From Nemertoderma westbladi (taxonomy: Eukaryota; Xenacoelomorpha; Nemertodermatida; Nemertodermatidae), in assembly GCA_032718475.1 (NCBI GenBank), contig JAUCBJ010007427.1, positions 1-47,047 on the forward strand: DNA of 47,047 bases, in the 5' to 3' direction. The notes under the pieces were generated by a model. The model had not been told where the DNA came from. It ran no database searches and saw only the letters and a list, made by a program, of their open reading frames with translations. This document shows, in pieces, positions 20,381 through 30,669 of the stretch. Positions within the stretch are counted from its first letter, which is position 1, and each line of letters starts with the position of its first letter. The translations under genes were made by a program, and so were the position numbers.

Positions 20381-22875
20381 CTTCTCTCACCTCTTCAATG
20401 TCAGATGTTGCAAATACTGATAACACGAATAACGGTATATATTTCAATACTTGTCAATAGTAATATATATAATTTAGATAACTATTTTATATCTGTACTG
20501 TTGAGCAAACTCTACATAAATTCCAACCTGTGTATCGCCGGTAGTGCTGTTGCTGTGCAAGTGTTGACGTGCTAGTTGCCACCGGTCACACGGTCAGCCG
20601 GTACCGGTAGTAGGGTGGTACCTACGGTGCGCACTACAACGGCAGTACAGCAATACGGTGTACCGTGCCAATGACTGAATGATTAGCGGTAACTATCTAA
20701 ACTATTACTGTGTTATATTATTATTACCGGTGCCGGTACTGGGCTAATTAGGCCTAAACTATAATCACCGCAAGGGTTGGCGGGGCCACGTTTAATTAGA
20801 TTACATGATATGGCATGTCTGCAGTGTATGGTACCGGCTGACCAGTATTGCAGTATTGACTGATTGCAGGATTCTCGATTCAGGGAATGAGTACAGCCTG
20901 ACAGTACCGGTACACATGGTACATGCATAATTGCAAAATTTGTCAGAAACCCAGCTGATATATCCTACAGTAATAATAATTTAACGCATTTTAAATTTGG
21001 ATAAATAAATTTATTATAACTGCAATAACAGTTACACTGATGCTGCACGAAGGCCCCACGCAAATTCTACTTGGAAAATTTTCAAACTTTTGCCAAACAA
21101 CATGTGTACCAAGTTTGGATAGATTTCATCAAGGATTGGCCGAGTTATTAACGTTTATATTAAAATACTGAAAAAAAAACGCGACAGAACGACAGGTTGA
21201 TTAATGGTACCACTACGCTAAGGCTCACTCACTTCGTGGCTCGCCCCACAATGATATTCCCATATGATTCACTGGGAAGAGCTATTCAGCTGGCGGGGTA
21301 ATACATTATAAACAGTTGATGTTTGAGTACTGTCTGGGATAGAGTTAGAGAGTAATAAATTTAGCAAGTAATATTATACTTATGTGCAGTTTGGGCCTAT
21401 CCATTAAATAAATAGTAGTAGCTTACTAGGCCCTCATGAGTACCAGCAGCTGGTGTTTCTATCGTTGAGTTGATGGCAATTTTCGTGTTTTCATTTTCGC
21501 TCACTCAGGGTACTAGTTAGAGGGACAGGTTCGTTTAAAGCCAGCTTGCTGGATTCTAGTATTTGAATATTAATATTAATAAATTAACACACACGAAATA
21601 ACACTAATCTCATCTTCATCAATGAATAATCTTGTCTTGTCATTATTCTCTCTCTTCTAAATAGTATGAAAGTTTATTAATTAATTTTGTATAACGGTGT
21701 GCCCACACGTTGCTTTCTGTACGCATAATACTAGACATTACTATATAATTATATTATTAGTTTTATAAATATTTACAATAGACATAAATGGGAAAAAACA
21801 GAACTCAATTTAACCCGAAATTATATATAACGAATATTATGATGGCATGAACTCTTCTCTTTATATCTTTACACCACAACGGCAAAATAGAACAACACTA
21901 GCTATGCTACTGTTATTTTTTGTCATTTAAAATCTATATCTAATATACTATTACTTTACTACAATATCACAAACATTACAAATTTTAGCAAAATAAACGT
22001 TAATTTGTAAGATTGAGAAATTGTAATGCTATAACTATAATGTTGGCATCATGTCATATATTGCGTAAATCGAATTTATTCGAGCTCTATTGATTGATTG
22101 ACTCTTATATTATTATACTTCCCAAGTTTAGCCCCTTTTAGTCTGTCTTACGGAACTCATTGAATTTGGTTTATTATTTGGTTTTAGAGTTAGTTGGTCA
22201 TCCCTCAACCCGACTTTAAACTTTCATGTATCGTATCCCTAAACCAAGTCATACAGTATTATATAAAATTTATCTTAAATTCTTAGATTATTTATTACTC
22301 AGGGTGCAGCCGGTGCCGCATGCCGGTGGGAAAAGATTACCAAAATGATTGTTTCTGAGATGTAACACATAGGAAAAATTCTACCAATATACAGCATATA
22401 GGTGTTCGGTGGTGTCTGGTAGACTACTATATATTGGACTGCTTTAGTTTCAGTTAACATTAAGTAAATTAAAACGAATTAATTAGATAATTACCTCTAC
22501 ATTACTACATTAATTAAGTAGGCTAACTAACTCTCAGAATTATACTTTGGATCGCATTCTCCTTTTTCGATATATCACCGGTATTGTTCCCATCTTCCCT
22601 CTCTCCAGGATATGTTGTTGTTGTTTTAATCCCGCATTGCGTATCATCGTCAGAACACATGCCTCAATCTGGCCCCCTCTAGTAACAAGTACCGGTAACA
22701 AATCTGGTACAGAGAGCAGTAATATGTACTTCAATTAGACACCAATAATTGAATACTAATTTGTAGTGTAAGCGGGTAGGCCTCCGCTGTATCACCATCA
22801 GTCAACTATCAGTAAAACAAACCTGTTTTGAATAGATTTTACTCCAAACTAAAATTTATATTTCCCGCTGGTTTG
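20381..22875. other. No gene seen; ACCGGT/GGTACC-rich segment
   Basis: From 20575 to 20930 the palindromes ACCGGT, GGTACC and variants occur at unusual density. The rest is AT-rich spacer. Short frames at 20713-20928 and 22540-22738 are not convincing. Confidence 0.5.
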
Positions 22876-23190
22876 TACGGTGGCTGATTTGGACCAATTA
22901 ATTTTTATTTTACATTAACAATAATTTACTTTCAAGTTGAAACAAATTCGAATTAAGTTTTGTTTTGGTGTGTATAATTTATTCCAAAAAATTTGAAACA
23001 AAATCGGATTTATTTCTGTTTGAAATGAAACAAATTCGAATTTGTTTTTGTTTAAAATGAAAAAAATTCGAATTTGTCTTTGTTTAAAATGAAACAAATT
23101 CGAATTTGTTTTTGTTTAAAATAAAAAAAATTCTAATTTGTCTTTGTTTAAAATGAAACAAATTCGAATTTATTTTTGTTTCCTGGTGTA
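22876..23190 (+). repeat. Left inverted arm with 32-bp array
   Basis: Unique outer part 22876-23010, then about five 32-bp units (AAATGAAACAAATTCGAATT and variants) to 23190. Confidence 0.85.
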
Positions 23191-23349
23191 GCCAATAAAG
23201 GTACCGGTACATATTGGGTAGGCATTTATTATTGAGATAAAATTGAACTGAACGTCATAGGACTGTATTTGCTCCTAAGTCAACAGCAGTTGAAAGACGA
23301 TTAGGTAAAAAGGTTGTTAGAAGAACATATATTTCAAAGGGTCCCAATT
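23191..23349. other. Spacer inside the inverted-repeat element
   Basis: Nothing recognised between the left arm and the LINE target duplication. Confidence 0.4.
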
Positions 23350-23360
23350 ATTTACTACAT
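23350..23360. repeat. LINE target-site duplication (3' side)
   Basis: ATTTACTACAT matches ATTTAGTACAT at 24434-24444 with one difference. Confidence 0.6.
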
Positions 23361-24433
23361 ACTACTACTAGGATCGGCATGCTGCATTGCAGCTGCATTT
23401 TTAAGAATGCTGTGCCGGCTTGTCAACAAAATTGCACCGCCACAACTCCCTATCACCCATGACATTTGCTAGATCATCCGCATCTTTAAGGCCAGTGTCC
23501 TTTAAGATGCGTCTCAAGAAAGTCATGGGCTGTCCACCATGCTTATTCACTCCATGAGGCTGCCAAAGTACAAGATTATGCACTGGCTGGTCCTCACGGC
23601 GAAAGCAATGTCCTGCAAAGCGGAGGCGATTTTGTTCTAGTGTCAAGCTTGGGGGAACCAATGAGACACCTCCAATGTTATATAGTGTCTGGTTGGAGAT
23701 GTGTGCATTGTACTTGACACAATGTACCCGGCGTAGCATTCTTGTGAATGTGCCATCCAGAGATTTGGTGTCCTCAGCAGTTAGAGCCCAGCATGGACTC
23801 CCGTAGAGGAGTACTGGAACTACTGCTGCTCTAAATAATCGGACCTTAAGTTTCCGATTAATTCTCGGTGATTTCCAAATCCTGGAAAGCCTATTCAAGG
23901 CTGTCCATGCCTTTCCCTTACGTATTCGAAGGTCCTCACCTGACTTCCGGATCCATGATCCCAGGTAACAGAAGTCGTCCACATGCTCAAGCATACCATC
24001 CTTTGAGCTTATGCTCATCCGATCAGAGACTTGCTGAGGACTTTCAAAGTTAACGGTCAGAATTTTGGTCTTTCTGGAGTTAATAAAAAGACCAACACTA
24101 GAAGCAGCATGTTCTAATGAGCTGAGGAGCCGTTGGGCTCCCTCTAATGATTCTGAGAGTACTCCTAAGTCATCAGCAAAGTCTAGATCAGTTAGGTACT
24201 TGGCAGGATTTCCTCGACTTCTGGAGCCAGTAGGTGGAGTTATCATCACCCCATCATCATTATGATGATCTAAGGACATGCGTAGAACATAGTCAACCAC
24301 AATAATGAACAAGAATGGTGCAAGTGTGTCTCCTTGGAGGACGCCCCATAACACTTCAAATGGTTCTGTGTCACCGTCAACAGTAGACACAAATGTTGTC
24401 GAACCATCGTATACTGATCTGATTGCTGCAATA
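23361..24433 (-). mobile_element. 5'-truncated LINE, longest copy of its family here
   Basis: Minus-strand copy of 1073 bp. It starts 5'-truncated inside the RT (IAAIRSVYDGST), is open from 24390 to the stop at 23401, and ends in a 3' tail with TAGTAGTAG repeats. It is flanked by a probable 11-bp target duplication. Two other copies of the family are in the window (16466-19063 split, and 44409-44930). Confidence 0.8.
23401..24390 (-). pseudogene. LINE reverse transcriptase palm-to-thumb region
   Basis: 329 residues, uninterrupted. It shows LQGDTLAPF (19-25 region), FADD at 71-74 (two catalytic aspartates retained), and INSRKTK. A thumb and connection region follows (FCYLGSWIRKSGEDL, RLFRAAVVPVLLYGSPCWAL). 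The C-terminal RLRFAGHCFRRE segment is typical of many LINE ORF2 ends. The endonuclease and N-terminal RT lie in the missing 5' part. The frame is intact, so decay is limited to truncation. Clade not assigned. Confidence 0.85.
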
Positions 24434-24444
24434 ATTTAGTACAT
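24434..24444. repeat. LINE target-site duplication (5' side)
   Basis: ATTTAGTACAT, paired with 23350-23360. Confidence 0.6.
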
Positions 24445-24764
24445 ATAGATGGGTGGGACAAGTTGAAACCATTCGGTCTAGCCAACGAATAGAAGCATGG
24501 TGGTCCAAATTTCCTATATTGGGAATTGAATCGTGGCTGGTGCATTTCTGGAATTTTGAACATGCCAATCTCGCCAAAATCTCAAAATCTTGGCTGGCTG
24601 AATGGAGTATAAAAAGTATAAAGTAAAAATAAAGAAATAAAAAATAAAGTACAAAAAGAGCTAAAAGTGCCGGTGTCCCTGCTGCCACTGGTTTTTCTAC
24701 CAAATACAATATACATACCAAATATATTTATATACTATATTTTTATACCAAATACAATATGTCT

Positions 24765-25050
24765 CACAATAAGTCCGCCAATAATATTTTTTCGTCTATT
24801 TGAAAGGATGCTTGAATAAGACCCATGTCAAATCGCTAGGAAAAATTGTCTAGCAACTCCTTAAACTCACTTTGGTCAGGAGAATTAACTATAGCAGTGA
24901 GTTTTTCTAATGTCTCCTCATCCCTGGGAATCTCATCCAAACTCACTGTGTAAGGTAAGCCCATAGTCATCCGAGCTACAGACTCAGTAAAAAAAATGTG
25001 GCCCTGCAGCTCCATTTAGAAGAGCAAGTGCGGTCACCTGCCCCAATATA
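24765..25050 (-). pseudogene. HECT-domain middle segment, frameshifted
   Basis: Minus-strand translation gives LALLNGAAGPHFF, then (after an 8-T run that breaks the frame near 24990) TESVARMTMGLPYTVSLDEI and EEFKELL-like text, then an in-frame TAG and RFDMG. Order and wording match the middle of HECT domains of the G2E3-like ubiquitin ligases common in invertebrates (GGP/F segment, then a short helical EIP/LxKL region). It continues the gene at 25201-25788. The catalytic-cysteine lobe is not found, so no ligase activity is expected. Confidence 0.6.
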
Positions 25051-25073
25051 CTTAATGTCACTACAATTAATGT

Positions 25074-25345
25074 CACAGTGTGTGGTACACAGTGGTCACA
25101 GTGGAGGTTGATTTAGATAGAACAGGGACAGTAATTCCCATAGTGGCCCGCCGGTATCAACCGCTTCCTCACCAATGAATTTAACCAATTTAGTAATGGG
25201 TTAATGTCGCAGTGTGAGGTACGGATAGCATCCACGACCAAGTGTTGGAGGTTGATTTAGAAAGAACAGGGACAGTAATTCCCATAGTGGCCCGCCAGTA
25301 TCAACCGTTTCCTCGCCAATGAATTTAACCAATTTAGTAATATCT
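25074..25345. repeat. Tandem duplication within the HECT gene, about 130 bp
   Basis: 25074-25197 and 25204-25345 share GGTTGATTTAGA, AACAGGGACAGTAATTCCCA and ACCAATGAATTTAACC-like runs. The duplication truncates the HECT reading frame at 25201. Confidence 0.85.
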
Positions 25346-25788
25346 TCAGATTCCATAATCTCATAAACACTTTCAACCAAGTGTGAGCGTAGAACCTCGA
25401 CAAGCATGTACGATTTATTTTCTTCCTTCCACTTATCAATTGCGTGATGTAGAGTTTCCTTGAGATTATCCTTTATTTCATAAGAAAATAGGGAATTATC
25501 CAGGCCAAGATTTATATTAGTTGCGGAATCGGGAATTAGATCAGACCATGCATTGGTGTTCAAATCCTCTGATTCTGCTGGAGCTTCGTTCCAAGCTTGA
25601 TGCAGTAAATCATGTGATCCTGCTGGGGATTCGTTTTGTGGTTGTTGCTGTCGCATAAAATAATCAGATCGCAGAGAAGCCAGTTCCTCATGAGATAAAA
25701 TTTCAGAGCATACAGGATTCAAATTAGTATTGTCGTCAAGATGATTATTGTCCATTACAAAAGATTCAGCAAAATCTGCCATTTGCAA
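25201..25788 (-). pseudogene. HECT-type E3 ubiquitin ligase (G2E3-like), N-terminal part
   Basis: 195 codons from an ATG. Residues 1-100 are acidic and Ser/Asn-rich. Residues 100-170 lead into the start of a HECT domain: ITKLVKFIGEETVDTGGPLW at 150-169 matches the FxGEExxDxGGPxxE pattern that opens HECT domains. HECT proteins transfer ubiquitin from an E2 to a catalytic Cys and then to substrate. Here the duplication at 25204 cuts the frame, and only part of the remaining HECT sequence is found downstream (24765-25050). It lies inside the inverted-repeat element, with a repeat-bearing frame overlapping its start. Confidence 0.65.
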
Positions 25789-26549
25789 ACAGTTAAAACA
25801 GAAAGGCTCGGATCTTGGTCTCGTTTTATAACATTAGGGCATGTAAGACGTCGTTCACACTCAATGGTTGGAATTACTTCAGTAGGGGGCAGGCTGACAG
25901 TCGTACCTATAACGGGCAGGCCGACTGTAGTACCTATAACGGGCAGGCCGACTGTAGTACCTATAACGGGCAGGCCGACTGTAGTACCTATAACGGGCAG
26001 GCCGACTGTAGTACCTATAACGGGCAGGCCGACTGTAGTACCTATAACGGACAGGCCGACTGTAGTACCTATAACGGGCAGGCCGACTGTAGTACCTATA
26101 ACGGGCAGGCCGACTGTAGTACCTACAACGGGCAGGCCGACTGTAGTACCTATAACGGGCAGGCCGACTGTAGTACCTATAACGGGCAGGCCGACTGTAG
26201 TACCTATAACGGGCAGGCCGACTGTAGTACCTATAACGGGCAGGCCGACTGTAGTACCTATAACGGGCAGGCCGACTGTAGTACCTATAACGGGCAGGCC
26301 GACTGTAGTACCTATAACGGGCAGGCCGACTGTAGTACCTATAACGGGCAGGCCGACTGTAGTACCTATAACGGGCAGGCCGACTGTAGTTCCTATAACG
26401 GGCAGGCCGACTGTAGTACCTATAACGGGCAGGCCGACTGTAGTACCGCTTTCAGATACCGGTATTGTATTACTGGAATCGGCCAAAGAACTTTCAGTTT
26501 CTGAATCAATCATAAATTTCCTCATGTACTGTTGTGACCATCTCCACAA
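25755..26549 (-). CDS. Repeat-bearing frame upstream of the HECT segment
   Basis: 264 codons on the minus strand. A short N-terminal part (FMIDSETESSLADSSNTIPV) leads into about 21 copies of the 9-residue repeat VIGTTVGLP, then a unique tail with CERRLTCPNVIKRDQDPSL. It overlaps the start of the HECT frame in a different phase. Most likely it is a region of the same gene, joined by splicing or broken by a frameshift near 25790. The plus strand is also open because the repeat unit is 27 bp; I favour the minus strand because the unique flanks on that strand read as protein and adjoin the HECT segment. Confidence 0.4.
   Translation of the reverse strand: MWRWSQQYMRKFMIDSETESSLADSSNTIPVSESGTTVGLPVIGTTVGLPVIGTTVGLPVIGTTVGLPVIGTTVGLPVIGTTVGLPVIGTTVGLPVIGTTVGLPVIGTTVGLPVIGTTVGLPVIGTTVGLPVIGTTVGLPVVGTTVGLPVIGTTVGLPVIGTTVGLSVIGTTVGLPVIGTTVGLPVIGTTVGLPVIGTTVGLPVIGTTVGLPVIGTTVSLPPTEVIPTIECERRLTCPNVIKRDQDPSLSVLTVCKWQILLNLL
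25887..26447. repeat. 27-bp minisatellite, about 21 copies
   Basis: The unit contains GGGCAGGCCGACTGTAGTAC followed by CTATAAC. Only a handful of substitutions occur in 560 bp, so the array is highly homogeneous. Confidence 0.95.
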
Positions 26550-26604
26550 TCAATGTACTTGCCAAGCAATGTCACATGTGGTATCCCAACTACACAATTA
26601 ACCT

Positions 26605-26904
26605 CTAGATATTGGTAAAAACTAGTTGATTTTCCAATATTTTCGCCAAGAAGCCATCAACCAGACTAAAAAAGTAATCGGAAAGGTGAAATGGCCTCTT
26701 GAGTAGTTTCAGGCATTTATTTTCATCATTGGGGAACAGTTTAAGAAATACACTTTCTGTGACATCTTGAATTGGAATCTTTGTATCGATTTTTAGACTT
26801 TTTTTTTCTTCTTTCTTTCTTTTTTTTAGACTCAATTTGTAGACTTGTGTCCCTCCTAAGTTCAGCCAACAATTGCCTTTTCAAATTTTGATCATAGTCA
26901 ACCA
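26605..26904 (-). pseudogene. Probable N-terminal part of the HECT cargo gene, frameshifted
   Basis: On the minus strand an ATG at 26904 opens a frame (VDYDQNLKRQLLAELRRD) that runs into a Lys-rich A-tract near 26825. A frame shifted by one base continues to 26605 with IPIQDVTESVFLKLFPND and LSDYFFSLVDGFLAKILEN. Both halves look protein-like, and the break falls in homopolymer A runs, either a real lesion or a sequencing error. The function of this part is unknown; its link to the HECT gene rests on strand and position. Confidence 0.4.
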
Positions 26905-27129
26905 TATTTATCATAGCCATCCATATATAATACTGTAACAGTACTTGCCGTAATTCACAGTAGGCCTAGTTGTCTACCAATTTACATTCCTAAGCAGACA
27001 AGCATTTATTTAGAAATAGACAGTTAAGCCTATTTTACCCAATAGGTGTAGGCCTATATGGGAGCCTATGAACTGAATGGTGAATATGTAAGAGTTAATA
27101 TTGAAAACTGAAATACAAAAATAGAATAT

Positions 27130-27363
27130 AATCCAACATCACAACAAAAAAAATAAATTCGAAATTGTTTAATTTCAAACAAAAACAAATTCCAATTTGT
27201 TTCATTTCAAACAGAAATAAATTCGAATTTATTTCACATTTTTTTGGAATAAATTATACAGTTATACACACCAAAACAAAAATTAATTCGAATTTGTTTC
27301 AACTTGAAAGTAAATTATTGTTACTGTAAAATGAAAATTAATTGGTCCAAATCAGCCACCGTA
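27130..27363 (-). repeat. Right inverted arm
   Basis: Complement of the left arm: outermost CCAAATCAGCCACCGTA, then the GTAAATTATTGTTA segment and two to three AATTCGAATT units. Confidence 0.85.
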
Positions 27364-27719
27364 GGATTGCCTTCATAAAAAAAGATGTACAGTAGACTTA
27401 GTAAGAATGAACTTTCCTTGTGATTAGCTGTGGTGAGATTTTCTATTAAATTTTTTAAATTTTACCGCCAAATAATAATATAAATTTTATTCAAAAATTA
27501 AAATATTTATGGCCTTCATCAGCGGCTAACAAGCGTTTGACACAGGTGTCCCCCTCGATATTGCACCAGTGGACCAGTTGAAGTTACACCGCAGGAATTC
27601 ATCACCCTTATTTATAGTAGTTATATTATAATGAACCGACGGTAACGTTACGCAAGGTTTCAAAATCTGTAACAATATCTGAGTTTAGTTTAAACATACA
27701 TAGGTAAGATGAGCGTTTC
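27364..27719. other. No gene seen
   Basis: Spacer between the inverted-repeat element and the left arm of the next inverted repeat. Confidence 0.5.
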
Positions 27720-28138
27720 AAAGTTGCAATAGGGTTGGTGCGCGAAAAAATTGTTGGGCTAGAAACATTCCAATAAGGGGTAACAAGGTGCCCTGAATCG
27801 AGTGGCGGTGTGTGTTTTTTGTAAAAACAAGAGGAAATGGTCGAAATGGCGGGTTTAAATAAGTCCCGGAATTGACTGTGATTGGCTGCTACATACAGTA
27901 TTTGACGTCACTGCGCAGTGCTCAGATAATTTCTTATATTGTTTTCTATGGAGGGTCATTTTAGATCCATTAAAATACACATTTAATCTCAATAATTCCA
28001 CATGTTGCTTATATCTATTGAAAGCAGAGAGTCTTGAGCGTCTTTTGCCGCCACAATTAATTTAATTCATGGTGATTAACATTGATTAAATTAATAAATT
28101 CACAATTATAAACTCGCAGATTGCCTTACTGGTATGCA
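27720..28138. repeat. Left arm of a 420-bp inverted repeat flanking the Gypsy element
   Basis: Matches the complement of 34821-35247 over its whole length, with about 80 percent identity and small indels. Conserved blocks include AAAAAATTGTTGGGCTAGAAA, CTGAATCGAGTGGCGG, GTGATTGGCTGCTAC, TTTGACGTCACT and TTTCTATGGAGGGT. The inner end is GGTATGCA. It could be an arm of a large foldback element, or two opposed copies of one dispersed repeat. Confidence 0.8.
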
Positions 28139-28174
28139 AGCACTCAACCACTTAATCATATCCACCTATTGCAT
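28139..28174 (-). other. tRNA-like head fragment (minus strand)
   Basis: The complement reads TTAAGTGGTTGAGTGCTTGC, almost the same as the tRNA-like head at 34145-34202. It adjoins the inverted arm on one side and the Gypsy LTR on the other. Confidence 0.45.
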
Positions 28175-28467
28175 CGCCAGAACTACAGCAGGACGGTGGA
28201 TGCCGGAGTCAAGGTAAGAAAGACGCCTAAGCGGAATAACGTAACGTAATATAATATACGAAGCAATGGTGTAACAACAGCAGATGGTGAGTAACAGATA
28301 ATGACTGATAGGTAAGTAGCACGACTACGGTACGGATGGCTGACTGGACTGGCTGCAGTACTCAGTCATACGGTACCGGTATTGGTCAGTATATCACTGC
28401 CCCAGTTCCCAGTCAACCGTGAGGCCATGTCTGGCAGACAGACGGTATGACCTAACCGGCTGGCGCA
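28175..28467 (-). repeat. Gypsy 3' LTR
   Basis: About 93-95 percent identical to 33572-33975 once a 111-bp insertion there is removed. The element side starts TGCGCCAGCCGG on the minus strand, preceded by a purine-rich AAAGAAG polypurine tract at about 28468-28478. No matching target duplication was found outside the two LTRs. Confidence 0.85.
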
Positions 28468-28947
28468 ACTTCTTTCACATTTCGTCGTTGGCGAAATAGG
28501 TATTACAGTATCATCTATGGTATGAAAATCTGCTATAACGCGTAAAGTACCGTATTTGGGTATGTACAGTACAGTACAGTATTACAACAAGCGTAATAAT
28601 TACTGGTAAACGAAACAAAGAGAGAAAACAAATTGGCAGAAATAAAGACTTTTGAGGGTATTGTTATACTTAAACTAAATTGCAAAAAGGGTTGGGTCGA
28701 TGCAGGATTGAACGCGGGACCCTTATGAGTCTAGTCAAGCGCTCTGCCCAGCGAGCTATGGAGCGTAATGACGCGTATGACAGGTCGATTATAAATTATT
28801 GCTTCAAAGAATAGTTCATAACAATCTAGAAAAAAACAAGACTAAACAGTCAAAATAATCCAACAGGAGAACCTAAGGGGGGCCCGAGGGTATAGGGCTA
28901 ACACAATAACTAAAAACTATGAAGTGTTGTAACACACAAACAGTTAG
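28468..28947 (-). other. Gypsy 3' untranslated region containing a tRNA-like insertion
   Basis: Lies between the integrase stop and the 3' LTR. A minus-strand tRNA-like sequence sits at about 28690-28765. Otherwise no feature. Confidence 0.5.
28690..28765 (-). ncRNA. tRNA-derived sequence (pseudo-tRNA or SINE head)
   Basis: The complement shows TAGCTCGCTGGGCAGAGCG, with a self-pairing D arm (GCTC/GAGC) and an A-box fit, then GCGTTCAATCC as a B box. The T stem and acceptor stem do not pair properly, so it is not called a functional tRNA. Confidence 0.5.
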
Positions 28948-30669
28948 TTAACTGTTAATAACTGAGTAAGGCGGATAGCTTGTGGGAGCGGAAATCTGTA
29001 GTTTGTGTAAGTTCGAGGATTTGTTGAGCCATGCGTGTGGGTGATGCACGAAAAGGGGGTGCATCATGGAAACCCGTAGTATTGGGGTGGGTGGCGCTCC
29101 CTGCGGGGGCATTGTGGTATGGGATCGGGGGTGGGGGGGGGGGGGGGGGGGGGTCGTTAGCCACGGGGTTGGTAGATTGGTTCTGGGGCGGGCCCGGAAG
29201 TTGATCGGGAACAACCACAGGTGGTTGGACTTGGATGGGCGTCGCGGCTTGACTGGTGGGCGAATGGGGTTCGTCAATGGGCTCGCAATCAGTGTCTGAG
29301 TCATTGTCGTAAGATGCGGTGGGAGGTGCGCGAGATGTGGAACCGGGAAACAATCTGATTGGAGTACTCTATATGCGTGGGCGCGGAGCTGGTTGCCAGT
29401 AAACTTTCGGATGGAGCACCAGCTGCCAGCGGTAGCACTGACAATGTATCTGGGCAGCGCGCCGAACTTGGGGGAATCCGAGTAGAGGTGAACCAAGTCG
29501 CCCACATGGAGTGATGTGAACCCGGGGAGGGCTCTAGGGCTGTGTACCTTGGAGTGGGCACTGGACTCGTGGTTCGCAAGACGTTGATCATGTTTGGCGG
29601 TGATGAGATCAGAATCGGTCAACAGGATTTGATCGCCGGTGAACTGATCGCGATGGAATAGAATCTCGCGCGCTGATAAACCGAGTGTGTGAAGATGATC
29701 ATTGAGGTGGGCGACAGCAATGGCGAGGGATGTGTAGGAAAACGGACCGCCCATTGGGCGGAGTTTAAGCAACTCAGTGAGTAATTTGCCGATAGCGTGC
29801 TCGGCAATGGGATTTTTATTGACATTTTTACGGGCTCCAACTTCAAGGAGGAGATGAGCGGATTTCAGAATGGGATTGTCGATGAGGGATTGGAAGCCGG
29901 GCACAGGATCAGTGCGTATAACTGCAGGGGGGCCACTAAGGGGGCATAATCTGAATGCTAACATAATAAGGACATCACAAAGGGTGTCTTAAGGTTCATC
30001 AGTGATTATGACACCATTGGTGTAGGAGGAGACAGTCTCCCGAATGAGGAGATTACATTGACTGCTGCGGCGGAGTACATCGGTGGCGAATTACTGACCG
30101 ACAATGGGTGGGGGTTCGAGTGATGACTGGGGAATGCGGCGCCGGGGGGCAGCGGCCAGGGCGACACACTGGTGACATTGGGAGGAGACCTCGTCGTGGC
30201 CACAGTCGAGATCCAGGGCATGGAAGTACCGGGAGAAGGTTGTACGAAGTTGAAACTGGGACGGGTGATGGAGTTCAATATGCAGCGATGTGAGGAGACC
30301 AGCAACGGAAGGGCGGGGGATGACAATGACATCATACGGTGAGGTGAAGGCACGCTGGCGTTGGACAATGACGAGACCGGAAGGGGCAAGAGAACAGATG
30401 CCGAGGTATCGTTTTATGTCACAACTATGTGTGTCGCGCTTGGATGGACGAGTGCCAGAGGCGAGGTGTTCAGAGATGCGGGTGAGGTCGGCACATTCCC
30501 GTTGGGTGGCGAGCCAAGCGGGACGACTAGCATAGATGGGGCGGGGATCGGGGTAGTCGGTTGATGCAAAGCAATATGGTGAAGTTGCGAGTGGCTGGAT
30601 ATCGGGGGCAGCGGGAGGATGTGCGGCTAGACAAACCACTGGGGTGTCGGCTGTAGACGCAACAAACAA
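28948..30669 (-). pseudogene. Gypsy integrase and C-terminal Pro-rich tail, one frameshift
   Basis: Two minus-strand frames cover one integrase. The first (30669-30091) has SPYDVIVIPRPSVAG and a zinc-binding region (LHIELHHPSQFQ, then CGHDEVSSQCHQC). The second (29964-28948) has the core with VIRTDPVPGF (second catalytic Asp) and KNPIAEHAIGKL (catalytic Glu). The first catalytic Asp lies in the gap (ATDVLRR, near 30075), where the frame shifts. The core is followed by a segment with FTSLHVGDLVHLY and a long Pro-rich tail containing a poly-Pro run encoded by the poly-G tract at about 29130-29152. The three acidic residues are present but not in one frame. Confidence 0.8.

Larger units (their letters stand above)
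22876..27363. mobile_element. 4.5-kb inverted-repeat element with HECT-gene cargo
   Basis: The ends TACGGTGGCTGATTTGG (22876) and its complement (ending 27363) begin inverted arms that stay alignable for at least 230 bp, through ACTTTCAAGTTGAAACAAAT and GTTTTGGTGTGTATAA. The outermost TA on each side may be a TA target duplication. The left arm expands into a 32-bp tandem array with AAATTCGAATTT cores; the right arm has fewer units. Between the arms on the minus strand lie a decayed HECT-type gene and a younger LINE insertion. No transposase is visible, so the element would be non-autonomous. The superfamily is undetermined. Confidence 0.65.

Noticed and set aside
25815-26601. Plus-strand frames through the 27-bp array
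   Set aside because: The unit length keeps every stop-free frame open; the minus-strand frame has more protein-like unique flanks and adjoins the HECT segment.
28690-28765. Functional tRNA gene on the minus strand
   Set aside because: The A and B boxes are present, but the acceptor and T stems do not pair.
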